Shown in pieces: positions 25,606-33,645 of a stretch of DNA of 64,000 nucleotides. Numbering within the stretch: position 1 is the stretch's first letter; each line of letters begins with the position of its first letter. This DNA comes from Pseudomonas sp. (lineage in GTDB: Bacteria > Pseudomonadota > Gammaproteobacteria > Pseudomonadales > Pseudomonadaceae). Below the pieces are notes generated by a model. That model was given only the letters and a program-made list of their open reading frames with translations. It did no database searches and had not been told where the DNA came from. Position numbers and translations under genes: made by a program. The DNA lies in NCBI GenBank assembly GCA_007713455.1, contig VMRT01000003.1, positions 1 to 64,000 of the forward strand. The letters are read 5' to 3'.

Positions 25606-27678
25606 TCATACCTGGCCGTATTCCTGGCCATGACGCAGCCAACGCTCGAGCAGAGGGCTGACATGCTGCGGCCAGCGCGCCAACAGCTCCTGCGCGGCAT
25701 CGCGTACCGCCGGGAGCAGCTCGGCATCGCGCATCAGATCGGCGACCTTGAACTGCAAGAGGCCGGTCTGGCGGGTGCCGAGCATCTCGCCGGGGCCGCG
25801 CAGTTCCAGATCCTTTTCGGCAATCAGGAAGCCGTCACAGGTCTCGCGCATGATCGCCAGCCGTTCGCGGCCGAGCTGCGACAGCGGCGGATGGTACAGC
25901 AGCACGCAATGACTTGCCGCACTGCCACGGCCGACTCGCCCGCGCAGCTGGTGCAGCTGGGCCAGGCCCAGGCGCTCCGGGTTTTCGATGATCATCAGGC
26001 TGGCGTTGGGCACGTCGACGCCCACTTCGATGACGGTGGTGGCGACCAGCAGTTGCAGCTCGCCACGCTTGAACTGCTCCATCACCGCGGCTTTCTCGGC
26101 CGGTTTCATGCGCCCGTGGATCAGCCCGACGCGCAGCCCGACCAGCGCCGCCGAGAGGTCTTCGAAGGTGGTTTCCGCAGCTTGGCAGGTCAGCTCCTCG
26201 GATTCCTCGATCAGGGTGCACACCCAGTACGCCTGGCGCCCCTCGTTGCAGGCGATGCGCACCCGCTCGATCACCTCCAGGCGCCGACTATCGGCGATTA
26301 CCAGGGTGTTGACCGGCGTACGCCCTGGCGGCAGTTCGTCGAGGATCGAGGTATCGAGATCGGCGTAGGCACTCATCGCCAGGGTGCGAGGGATTGGCGT
26401 GGCGGTCATGATCAACTGGTGCGGGCAGAGTCGACCGTCGATGCCTTTCTGGCGCAGAGCCAGGCGTTGCTGCACGCCGAAGCGGTGCTGCTCGTCGATG
26501 ATCACCAGCGCCAGGCGCTTGAACACCACCTCGTCCTGAAACAGCGCGTGGGTGCCGACTACCATCGGGCAGCCGCCGGCTATCTGTTCCAGCGATGCGG
26601 CGCGGGCCTTGCCCTTGAGCTTGCCGGCGAGCCAGGCGACCTCGATGCCGAGCGGTTCGAGCCACTTGCTGAAGTTGAGAAAATGCTGCTCGGCGAGGAT
26701 TTCCGTCGGCGCCATCAGCGCCACCTGGTAACCGGCCTCCAGCGCCTGCAGGGCGGCGAGGGCGGCGACCACCGTCTTGCCGGCGCCAACATCACCCTGC
26801 ACCAGGCGCAGCATGGGCTCGTCCTGCGCCAGGTCATAGGCGATCTCGGCACCGACGCGCTGCTGCGCGCCGGTTGGGGCGAAGCCGAGGTTGGCGAGAA
26901 AGCGCTGCGGCAAGGCTTTCGCTGCTGGCAGCACCGGTGCCTGCTGGGCGCGAACACGCTCGCGCAGGCGCTGCAGTGACAGCTGATGGGTCAGCAGTTC
27001 CTCGAAGGCCAGGCGGTGCTGGGCCCAGTGCCGGCCTTCGGCGAGTTCTTCCAGATTGGCGTCGGCTGGTGGCCGGTGCAGATAGCGCAACGCCTGATCC
27101 AGCGGGCCGAGCCGATAATCACGGGCCAGTTCGGCGGGCAGCCAGTCCGGCAGGCTGTGCGGGCCGAGCCGCGCCAGCGCCTGCTCGCTGAGGTTGCGCA
27201 GGCGCTGCTGGGTCAGGCCTTCGGTGGTCGGGTAAATCGGCGTCAGGGTCTGTTCCACCGGTGCCGGCTCGCTGGTCAGTGCGCGGTATTCCGGGTGGTA
27301 GATCTCCAGCCCCGAGGCACCGGGACGCGCCTCGCCGTAGCAGCGCAGCTGGGTGCCGCGCTTCATGGCTTCCTTCTGCGCCTGGCTGAAATGGTAGAAG
27401 CGCAGGCTCAGGGTGCCGCTGCCGTCCTGCAGGCGCACCAGCAGGCTGCGGCGGCGACCCATGACGATATCGGCACCGGACACCACGCCTTCGATCACCG
27501 CGTCCTGCCCCGGGCGCAACGCGCCAATGGGCACCACGCGGGTGCGGTCCTGGTAGCGCAGCGGCAGGTGGAAGAGCACGTCCTGCAGGGTTTCCAGGCC
27601 GACCCTGGCGAGCTTTTCGGCCAGCGCGGCGCCGACGCCCTTGAGTGCGGTGACCGGAACGGTCGCCAGTTCGCTCAT
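25606..27678 (-). CDS. recG: ATP-dependent DNA helicase RecG
   Basis: This 690-residue superfamily 2 helicase remodels stalled replication forks and Holliday junctions. It has the N-terminal wedge/OB domain (PLRYQDRTRVVPIGALRPGQ, FYHFSQAQKEAMKRG), Walker A QGDVGAGKTVVAALAAL near residue 295, IIDEQHRFGVQQRLALRQKG near 396, TATPIPRTLAMSAYADLD, and the helicase C region ATTVIEVGVDVPNASLMIIE, LHQLRGRVGRG. It sits 4 bp downstream of oxyR on the same strand, the order also found in P. aeruginosa. Confidence 0.97.
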   Translation of the reverse strand: MSELATVPVTALKGVGAALAEKLARVGLETLQDVLFHLPLRYQDRTRVVPIGALRPGQDAVIEGVVSGADIVMGRRRSLLVRLQDGSGTLSLRFYHFSQAQKEAMKRGTQLRCYGEARPGASGLEIYHPEYRALTSEPAPVEQTLTPIYPTTEGLTQQRLRNLSEQALARLGPHSLPDWLPAELARDYRLGPLDQALRYLHRPPADANLEELAEGRHWAQHRLAFEELLTHQLSLQRLRERVRAQQAPVLPAAKALPQRFLANLGFAPTGAQQRVGAEIAYDLAQDEPMLRLVQGDVGAGKTVVAALAALQALEAGYQVALMAPTEILAEQHFLNFSKWLEPLGIEVAWLAGKLKGKARAASLEQIAGGCPMVVGTHALFQDEVVFKRLALVIIDEQHRFGVQQRLALRQKGIDGRLCPHQLIMTATPIPRTLAMSAYADLDTSILDELPPGRTPVNTLVIADSRRLEVIERVRIACNEGRQAYWVCTLIEESEELTCQAAETTFEDLSAALVGLRVGLIHGRMKPAEKAAVMEQFKRGELQLLVATTVIEVGVDVPNASLMIIENPERLGLAQLHQLRGRVGRGSAASHCVLLYHPPLSQLGRERLAIMRETCDGFLIAEKDLELRGPGEMLGTRQTGLLQFKVADLMRDAELLPAVRDAAQELLARWPQHVSPLLERWLRHGQEYGQV

Positions 27679-27682
27679 GGCC

Positions 27683-28603
27683 TCAGGCTTTCGCCGACGG
27701 CGGCTTGCCTACCGAACACAGGCGGATCGAGTCGGCGAGGATCTCGATGGCCTTGGGCCGCGGAAAGCTGGCGCGCCAGGCGATCGCCACGGTGCGGAAC
27801 GGCACCGGCGGCGTCAGCGGGCGGGTCTCCAGCACACCGGGGGAGTAGTGGTGGCTCTCCACCGCCGACAGCGGCAGGATCGACACGCCGAGGCCCGAGG
27901 CGACCATGTGGCGGATGGTTTCCAGCGAGCTGGATTCCACCGTGGTGTGGCTCGGCGCCTCGCCCTTGCGGGTGGTCGGACAGGCTTCGAGCACCTGATC
28001 GCGGAAGCAGTGGCCTTCACCGAGCAGCAGCAGGCTCTTGTCGTTGAGCATCTCGGCGTCGATGGTTTCCTTTGCCGTCCACGGATGGTCGGCCGGCATC
28101 AGTACGTAGAACGGCTCGTCGTAGAGCGGCTTGGTCAGCACGTCGGCTTCCTGGAACGGCAGCGCGACGATGATCGCGTCCAGTTCGCCGGTGCGCAGCT
28201 TGTCGCGCAGGATGTGGGTGAAGTTCTCTTCGATGTACAGCGGCATGTCCGGCGCCACACGATGCAGCTGCGGAATCAGGTGCGGGAACATGTAAGGGCC
28301 GACGGTGTAGATGGCGCCGACCTTCAGCGGTGCGGCCAGCTGATTCTTGCCGACCTGGGCCAGCTCGCGAATGCTCTGTGCCTGCTCCAGCACCTTCTGC
28401 GCCTGGGTGACGATGCCTTCGCCGACGGGCGTGAGGCGCACCGCGCTCTTGGTGCGCTCGAAGATCAGCACGCCGAGCTCGTCCTCGAGCTTCTTCACGC
28501 CGACCGAAAGGGTCGGCTGACTGACGTGGCAGCGTTCAGCGGCGCGGCCGAAGTGCTGTTCCTGGGCAAGGGTCACGATGTAGCGCAATTCGGTCAGAGT
28601 CAT
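27683..28603 (-). CDS. oxyR: Hydrogen-peroxide-sensing LysR regulator OxyR
   Basis: This 306-residue regulator activates catalase and peroxidase genes when oxidised. The LysR helix-turn-helix is at the N-terminus (FGRAAERCHVSQPTLSVGVK). The redox-active pair is present as GHCFRDQVLEAC, with Cys199 and Cys208 by my count from ATG 28603, exactly the E. coli spacing. The in-frame ATG 9 bp upstream (28612) is an alternative start; homologues begin MTLTELRYIV. It is co-directional with recG with a 4-bp gap, suggesting an oxyR-recG operon. Confidence 0.97.
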   Translation of the reverse strand: MTLTELRYIVTLAQEQHFGRAAERCHVSQPTLSVGVKKLEDELGVLIFERTKSAVRLTPVGEGIVTQAQKVLEQAQSIRELAQVGKNQLAAPLKVGAIYTVGPYMFPHLIPQLHRVAPDMPLYIEENFTHILRDKLRTGELDAIIVALPFQEADVLTKPLYDEPFYVLMPADHPWTAKETIDAEMLNDKSLLLLGEGHCFRDQVLEACPTTRKGEAPSHTTVESSSLETIRHMVASGLGVSILPLSAVESHHYSPGVLETRPLTPPVPFRTVAIAWRASFPRPKAIEILADSIRLCSVGKPPSAKA

Positions 28604-28739
28604 AGTCAGCATCCATCAATGTGCCGGCAAGCATAGCCTTTTGCGCAGCGCAGAACCAACCGGTCGGCCAGGCTTCGAAAGTCGGTACACTGCGGTTTCG
28701 TGCGGCCCGCGCGGCGGGTTACAACTGAGGGAGCAGAAC

Positions 28740-29600
28740 ATGGGCAAGCGCCTAAGCGTATTGATCGCAGGCTGTGGCGACCTTGGCAGTCGTCTCGGTC
28801 TGCAACTGAGTCGGGACGGCTGGACGGTGTATGGCCTGCGGCGCAACGCCGCCCAGCTGGCAGTGCCGATCCTGCCGGTCAACGGCGACCTTTCCGAACC
28901 GACCTGTCCGCGCTGCTGGCCCAACGGCTCGCTGGACTATCTGGTCTATGCCGCATCCGCCACCGAACATGACGAAGCCGGCTATCGCCAGGCCTATGTC
29001 GAAGGCCTGCGCAATGTGCTCGGTTGGTTACAGCAGCGCGGACAGCGCCCTCGGCGGCTGCTGTTCGTTTCCAGCACCGGTGTGTATGCCCAGCGCGACG
29101 GCGAGTGGATCGACGAGGACTCGGCCACCGAGCCCGGCGGCTTCACCGGTCGGGTGATGCTCGAGGCCGAACAGCTGGCGCTCGACAGCGCCCTGCCGGT
29201 AACGCGGGTGCGTCTGGGTGGGCTGTACGACCCGAAGCGCCCCTGGCTGCAGAATCAGGTGCGCGCCGGTTTGCGTGTCGAGCGCGATCCGCCGCAGTAC
29301 AGCAACCGCATCCATCGTGACGACGCCGCCGGGCTGCTGGCGTTTCTGCTGCAGAGCGACGCCAGTGGTGCTGCGCTGGAGGATTGCTATCTGGGCGTCG
29401 ACGATGACCCGGCACCGTTGCACGAGGTGGTCGACTGGCTGCGCGAACGCCTGGGCGTCACCCACTGGGCCGAGCAGAGCATGACCCGCCGCGCCGGCAG
29501 CAAGCGCTGCAGCAATGCCCGCGCCCGTGCGTTGGGCTGGAAACCCAGGTACCCCAGCTATCGCGACGGTTACGCTTCGCTGGATCGCAATCGGCATTAG
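28740..29600 (+). CDS. SDR-family NAD(P)-dependent epimerase/dehydratase-like protein
   Basis: This 286-residue Rossmann protein opens with a GxGxxG nucleotide motif (VLIAGCGDLGSRLGLQLS). It continues with YAASATEHDEAGYRQAYVEG, FVSSTGVYAQRDGEWIDEDS, TRVRLGGLYDPKRPW and NRIHRDDAAGLLAFLL, the pattern of YeeZ-like SDR proteins. The Ser-Ser-Thr/Tyr stretch is in the usual catalytic place. ATG 28740 has GAGGGAGC upstream; the frame opens at 28641 with no support. Substrate is unknown. Confidence 0.82.
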   Translation: MGKRLSVLIAGCGDLGSRLGLQLSRDGWTVYGLRRNAAQLAVPILPVNGDLSEPTCPRCWPNGSLDYLVYAASATEHDEAGYRQAYVEGLRNVLGWLQQRGQRPRRLLFVSSTGVYAQRDGEWIDEDSATEPGGFTGRVMLEAEQLALDSALPVTRVRLGGLYDPKRPWLQNQVRAGLRVERDPPQYSNRIHRDDAAGLLAFLLQSDASGAALEDCYLGVDDDPAPLHEVVDWLRERLGVTHWAEQSMTRRAGSKRCSNARARALGWKPRYPSYRDGYASLDRNRH

Positions 29601-29628
29601 TGCAGCCCGTCGGTAATCGGGCAACTCT

Positions 29629-29670
29629 GGTGCGGCGCTGCTTACTAAAACCCTGACAGCACGCCGCACC
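29629..29670. other. Stem-loop upstream of the alcohol dehydrogenase gene
   Basis: GGTGCGGCGCTGCT pairs with AGCACGCCGCACC with one bulged base across a 15-nt loop. There is no T-tract on either strand. It could end the upstream gene's message or act in the dehydrogenase leader. Confidence 0.45.
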
Positions 29671-29748
29671 GTGACAGAGGAGCAACAGCGAGGCAGCAAA
29701 GGAGAATCACCGAGACGGCGTTTCCGAAACCCGACCAGGAGATTGTCC

Positions 29749-30921
29749 ATGAGAGCCCTCCGCTGGCACGGCAAGCACGATATCCGCTGCGACAACCACG
29801 TCCCCGACCCCTCCATCGAAGACCCTCGCGACGCCATCATCAAGGTGTCGTCCTGCGCCATCTGCGGCTCCGACCTGCACCTGTACGACGGCTTCATGCC
29901 CGGCATGCAGCACGGCGACATCATGGGCCACGAGTTCATGGGCGAGGTGATGGAGGTCGGCTCGGCGAACAAGAAGCTCAAGGTGGGCGACCGCGTGGTG
30001 GTGCCCTTCACCATTGTCTGCGGCGAGTGCGACCAGTGCCGGCGCGGCAATTTCTCGGTGTGCGAGCGAACCAACCGCAACAAGGACGTGGCTGACAAAG
30101 TCTTCGGCCACACCACCGCCGGCCTCTATGGCTACACCCACCTCACCGGCGGTTATGCCGGTGGTCAGGCTGAATACGTCCGCGTGCCCTACGCCGATGT
30201 CGGTCCCGTGGTGATCCCCAATGGTCTGACTGACGAGCAGGTATTGTTCCTCGGCGACATTCTCCCCACCGGCTGGCAGGCCGCGGCGCAATGCGACATC
30301 CAGCCCACCGACACCGTTGCGGTGTGGGGTGCCGGGCCGGTCGGCCAGTTCGCCGTCCGCAGCGCGGTGATGATGGGCGCCGAGCAGGTCATCTGTATCG
30401 ACAACGTGCCCGAGCGCCTGTCCATGGCCCGCGCGGGCGGTGCCATCACCATCAACTTCGACGAAGAGAGCGTGCTCGAACGCCTCAAGGAGCTGACCCG
30501 CGGCAAGGGGCCGGAGAAGTGCATCGACTCGGTGGGCATGGAGGCGCACGCGGCGCGTTCGATCGATTCGATGTACGACCGCGCCAAGCAGGCGCTGATG
30601 CTCGAGAGCGATCGGCCGCACGTGCTGCGCGAGATGATCTACGTCTGCCGCCCGGCCGGCATCATTTCGATTCCCGGCGTCTACGGCGGGCTGATCGACA
30701 AGATCCCGTTCGGCGCGGCGATGAACAAGGGTCTCACATTCCGCATGGGCCAGACCCACGTCAATCGCTGGACCGACGATCTGTTGCGGCGCATCCAGGA
30801 AGGCGAGATCGATCCGAGCTTCGTCATTACCCACAGCGTCAGCCTCGAGCAGGGTCCGGAGATGTACAAGACCTTCCGCGACAAGCATGACGGCTGCATC
30901 AAGGTGGTCCTCAAGCCATGA
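29749..30921 (+). CDS. Zinc-dependent alcohol dehydrogenase (formaldehyde dehydrogenase-like MDR)
   Basis: This 390-residue medium-chain dehydrogenase has the catalytic zinc site in [16 protein letters not shown] and MGHEFMGEV, the structural zinc cysteines in [19 protein letters not shown], and the Rossmann motif [18 protein letters not shown]. The long insertions around residue 220-290 resemble glutathione-independent formaldehyde dehydrogenase-like proteins rather than simple alcohol dehydrogenases. ATG 29749 follows AGGAG. Substrate cannot be assigned. The next gene starts 61 bp downstream, beyond a strong hairpin. Confidence 0.88.
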   Translation: MRALRWHGKHDIRCDNHVPDPSIEDPRDAIIKVSSCAICGSDLHLYDGFMPGMQHGDIMGHEFMGEVMEVGSANKKLKVGDRVVVPFTIVCGECDQCRRGNFSVCERTNRNKDVADKVFGHTTAGLYGYTHLTGGYAGGQAEYVRVPYADVGPVVIPNGLTDEQVLFLGDILPTGWQAAAQCDIQPTDTVAVWGAGPVGQFAVRSAVMMGAEQVICIDNVPERLSMARAGGAITINFDEESVLERLKELTRGKGPEKCIDSVGMEAHAARSIDSMYDRAKQALMLESDRPHVLREMIYVCRPAGIISIPGVYGGLIDKIPFGAAMNKGLTFRMGQTHVNRWTDDLLRRIQEGEIDPSFVITHSVSLEQGPEMYKTFRDKHDGCIKVVLKP

Positions 30922-30928
30922 ACCGGTC

Positions 30929-30953
30929 GCCGATCCCTAACGTAGGGATCGGC
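30929..30953. terminator. Strong hairpin after the alcohol dehydrogenase
   Basis: GCCGATCCCTA-ACG-TAGGGATCGGC is a perfect 11-bp stem with a 3-nt loop, starting 7 bp past the dehydrogenase stop. A weak T stretch (CTTTAT) follows about 7 bp later, so termination would be partial. Confidence 0.55.
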
Positions 30954-30982
30954 CGAGCCACTTTATCGAGCGAGGAGTCTTC

Positions 30983-31501
30983 ATGAGCATTCCACGTCAA
31001 GTCACCCGGCCCAACCATTCCGCGCGCACGCTGGCGCGGGGGCTGGGCTGGTTCAGTATCGGTCTGGGCGTCGTCCAGTTGGTGGCGCCGCGGCAGGTCG
31101 CACGCTTTATCGGCATGCCCGGCAGCGACGGGCTGGTCCGCGCCTGCGGGCTGCGCGAGATCGCCACCGGTGTCGGCATCCTGCTGGCGGATGATCCGAA
31201 ACCCTGGATCTACGGTCGTATCGGCGGCGATGCACTGGACCTGGCCGGTCTCGGCTGGAGCATCGAGCACGGCCACGAGCCGGCGAATGCGGCTATTGCC
31301 GCCGGCGCGGTGGCCGGCATTACTGCGCTGGACCTGAGCTGCGCCAAGGGTCTGGATGCCGAGCAGGTGCCGGTGGTCGAATGGGACTACAGCGATCGCA
31401 GCGGTTTCCCCGGCGGCACTGCGCAAATGCGTGGCAGCGTCGAGGCCGAGTTCGCCGCCGCGCGGGCCGAGCCCAACGGCTATTCGCCGTCGCTTCATTG
31501 A
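30983..31501 (+). CDS. Small membrane protein, DUF4267/'cyclase dehydrase'-like
   Basis: This 172-residue protein has the sequence style of proteins often labelled cyclase dehydrase: ARTLARGLGWFSIGLGVVQL, GMPGSDGLVRACGLREIATG, and a hydrophobic segment around NAAIAAGAVAGITALDL. The related longer proteins carry a SRPBCC domain after this region; here that domain is absent and the tail is a short hydrophilic stretch ending PNGYSPSLH. A good GAGGAG ribosome-binding site precedes it. Function is unknown. Confidence 0.6.
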   Translation: MSIPRQVTRPNHSARTLARGLGWFSIGLGVVQLVAPRQVARFIGMPGSDGLVRACGLREIATGVGILLADDPKPWIYGRIGGDALDLAGLGWSIEHGHEPANAAIAAGAVAGITALDLSCAKGLDAEQVPVVEWDYSDRSGFPGGTAQMRGSVEAEFAAARAEPNGYSPSLH

Positions 31502-31629
31502 GCTGAAACCCAGGGTCGGCTGGGTAGTGCCTGGTCGACTCTGAGCGCGACGATCCGCCGCATTTGCTATGGTGGCCGGCCGTTTCGGTAGCGGCCTGCG
31601 CCGCGCCGCCAGCTTGCAGATGAGAGTCC

Positions 31630-32562
31630 ATGTCTTCGGTCGTCAATGTCGTCCTGCCCGTCTTTGCGCTGATCCTGCTCGGTTACCTGTGCCGCCGTAG
31701 CGGGCGGATGGGGCCAACCGGCGCTTCCGAACTCAATCGGTTCGTGGTCTGGCTGGGCCTGCCGGCGCTGCTGTTCAGCGTGGTCGCCACCTCGACCTGG
31801 GAGCAGCTCTGGCAACCCGGCTTCATCGCCGCGTTCGCCATCGGCTGCCTCGGCGTGTTCGCCTTCACTCTTGCGTATCGCATGTTGCAGAAGCAGCCGC
31901 TGGTCGACGCCAGCCTGGACGCGCTGGGTGCGTCCTACGCCAACACCGGCTATGTCGGGATTCCGCTGTGCGTGCTGGTGCTGGGCGACGAGGCGCTGCA
32001 GCCGGCAATGGTCGCCTCGATCGTGGTGGTCTGCGTGCTGTTCGCCATTGCCCTGGCCTGCGTCGAAACCGGACTGCATGCCGGGCAGGGCGTGCTGCGC
32101 ACGCTGGGCAAGGTAAGCAGTGCACTGGCGCGCAATCCGCTGGTGGTCGCCCCGCTACTCGGTGCGCTATGGGCTGCCAGCGGTCTGCAATTGCCGGTGC
32201 CGCTGGCAACATTGCTCAAGCTGCTGGGCGCGGCGGCGGCGCCCTGCGCGCTGGTCTCGCTGGGCCTGTTCCTCGCCCAGCCGCAGCCCGGAGGCAGGGT
32301 GCGGGGGGTGTGGCCGCTGGTGGCGCTGAAGTTGGTGGTGCAGCCGCTGATTACCTGGTATCTGGCTTTTCAGGTATTCGAGCTGCCGACGCTGTGGGCC
32401 TATTCGGCGTTGCTGCTCGCCGCGCTGCCGACCGGGACTGGCCCCTACATGCTTGCCGAATTCTATGGGCGCGAGGGCTCGCGGGTGTCGCGGGTGGTGC
32501 TGCTGTCGACGCTGGGTTCGCTAATCACTCTGTCACTGATCTTGGTGCTATTGCCGGCCTGA
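31630..32562 (+). CDS. AEC-family (auxin efflux carrier-like) transporter
   Basis: This 310-residue integral membrane protein has about ten helices and the AEC layout: VNVVLPVFALILLGYLCRRS, LNRFVVWLGLPALLFSVVA, LGASYANTGYVGIPLCVLVL and the C-terminal LKLVVQPLITWYLAFQVFEL. Bacterial members export or import organic acids such as malate or malonate. No substrate can be read from sequence. It is followed by a palindromic repeat and a convergent gene. Confidence 0.88.
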   Translation: MSSVVNVVLPVFALILLGYLCRRSGRMGPTGASELNRFVVWLGLPALLFSVVATSTWEQLWQPGFIAAFAIGCLGVFAFTLAYRMLQKQPLVDASLDALGASYANTGYVGIPLCVLVLGDEALQPAMVASIVVVCVLFAIALACVETGLHAGQGVLRTLGKVSSALARNPLVVAPLLGALWAASGLQLPVPLATLLKLLGAAAAPCALVSLGLFLAQPQPGGRVRGVWPLVALKLVVQPLITWYLAFQVFELPTLWAYSALLLAALPTGTGPYMLAEFYGREGSRVSRVVLLSTLGSLITLSLILVLLPA

Positions 32563-32579
32563 TAAGCGCGCTGACTTGC

Positions 32580-32614
32580 GCGTGGATAAGCCTGCGGCGT
32601 TATCCACCCTACGC
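32580..32614. repeat. Short palindromic repeat, CCACCCTACG family, copy B
   Basis: GCGTGGATAAGCCTGCGGCG followed by TTATCCACCCTACG forms a stem in which GTGGATAA pairs with TTATCCAC. The end CCACCCTACG is shared with the element at 12915-12938. It lies between the convergent AEC transporter and methyltransferase genes. Confidence 0.55.
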
Positions 32615-32675
32615 CTGGCCGGTCGTTGGGGGGAAAACCGCGAAGCGTTTTCCTCGGGCGAACCTCCCCCTACTG

Positions 32676-33623
32676 TCAGCCCATCGCCCGCGTCACTTCC
32701 AGCACCACGGCAGCGATGCGATCGCACTGGGTGTAGGCCCCGCCAAGCAGCTCCTCGCCGAACACGTCCGGGTCGATCTCACGGTAGCCCCACTGCAGGT
32801 CGGTACGCTCCAGGCGCTGGCGCACCTCGGCCAGGAAGGGGTCCTGGTTGTCGATCATGGCGACCCCGGTATACAGCAGTAGCGTGCCGCCAGGCGCCAG
32901 GCGGCCGAGCGCGGCATCCAGAATCGCCAGCGACAGCCCGGCACCGAGCGGCCCGCCGCCGTGGCGATAGGCGCGCTGGTCGGCATCGACCAGATAGGGC
33001 GGATTGGCCAAGACCAGATCGAACTCGCCCTGCGCGTTGCTCAGCAGGTCGCTGCGTTCGGCGCGCAGGTTGTCCGCACCAGCCAGCGCTGCGTTGATAC
33101 GCGTCAGGCGCAGCGCTTCCGGATTGATATCCACCGCCAGCACTTCGGCTTGCGGTCGCGCCAGTGCGGTGAGAATCGCGCCGGCGCCCGAGCCGCAGCC
33201 GATGTCCACCACACGGCGGATTTCGCCGGCATGCTGATTCAGATGGCTGCAGATGGCGCTGGCGAAGCGGTAGGTGTCCGGCCCGAAGAACACCGCATCG
33301 CTGGCTTCGGTGGGAAAGGCTGAGTGCAGGAACAGCTGGCCATCGAGGCTGGACAGTCGCACCTTGGAACGCCAGCGCGAGCCATAGGGCTCCAGCACGT
33401 CGGCCTGATCCATCAGGCTGAAAAGCGGTGGTGGCAGCAGTTCGTGCTGGAACGGGCGGCTCCAGCCGAAGACCCCTGGCAGGTCGTCGGCGAGCGCATT
33501 TTCCGGGCGCTGATTGACCCGTTCATGGGTCAGCGGCGTGGGGGTGATGAAGTGATAGCCGCGATCCCGCAGGGCCTGGCCCAGGTGCAGCAGCGCGCGG
33601 TCCTGCGCATTGTCCATGATCAT
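32676..33623 (-). CDS. Class I SAM-dependent methyltransferase, PrmC/HemK-like
   Basis: This 315-residue enzyme has the SAM site VVDIGCGSGAGAILTALARP, AEVLAVDINPEALRLTRINA, and the NPPYLVD motif typical of enzymes that methylate glutamine or exocyclic amines (PrmC, PrmB, RlmG). The N-terminal 130 residues are not the PrmC helical domain, so the target is probably different. ATG 33623 is preceded by AAGGAA; the frame extends upstream into the next gene without support. It lies 22 bp after the heme-oxygenase-like gene and is probably co-transcribed with it. Confidence 0.8.
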   Translation of the reverse strand: MIMDNAQDRALLHLGQALRDRGYHFITPTPLTHERVNQRPENALADDLPGVFGWSRPFQHELLPPPLFSLMDQADVLEPYGSRWRSKVRLSSLDGQLFLHSAFPTEASDAVFFGPDTYRFASAICSHLNQHAGEIRRVVDIGCGSGAGAILTALARPQAEVLAVDINPEALRLTRINAALAGADNLRAERSDLLSNAQGEFDLVLANPPYLVDADQRAYRHGGGPLGAGLSLAILDAALGRLAPGGTLLLYTGVAMIDNQDPFLAEVRQRLERTDLQWGYREIDPDVFGEELLGGAYTQCDRIAAVVLEVTRAMG

Positions 33624-33645
33624 CGTCGCGTTCCTTGGTGTGCCT

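Noticed and set aside
29707-30888. 393-residue open frame opposite the zinc dehydrogenase
   Set aside because: Antisense shadow of a certain gene; no motifs.
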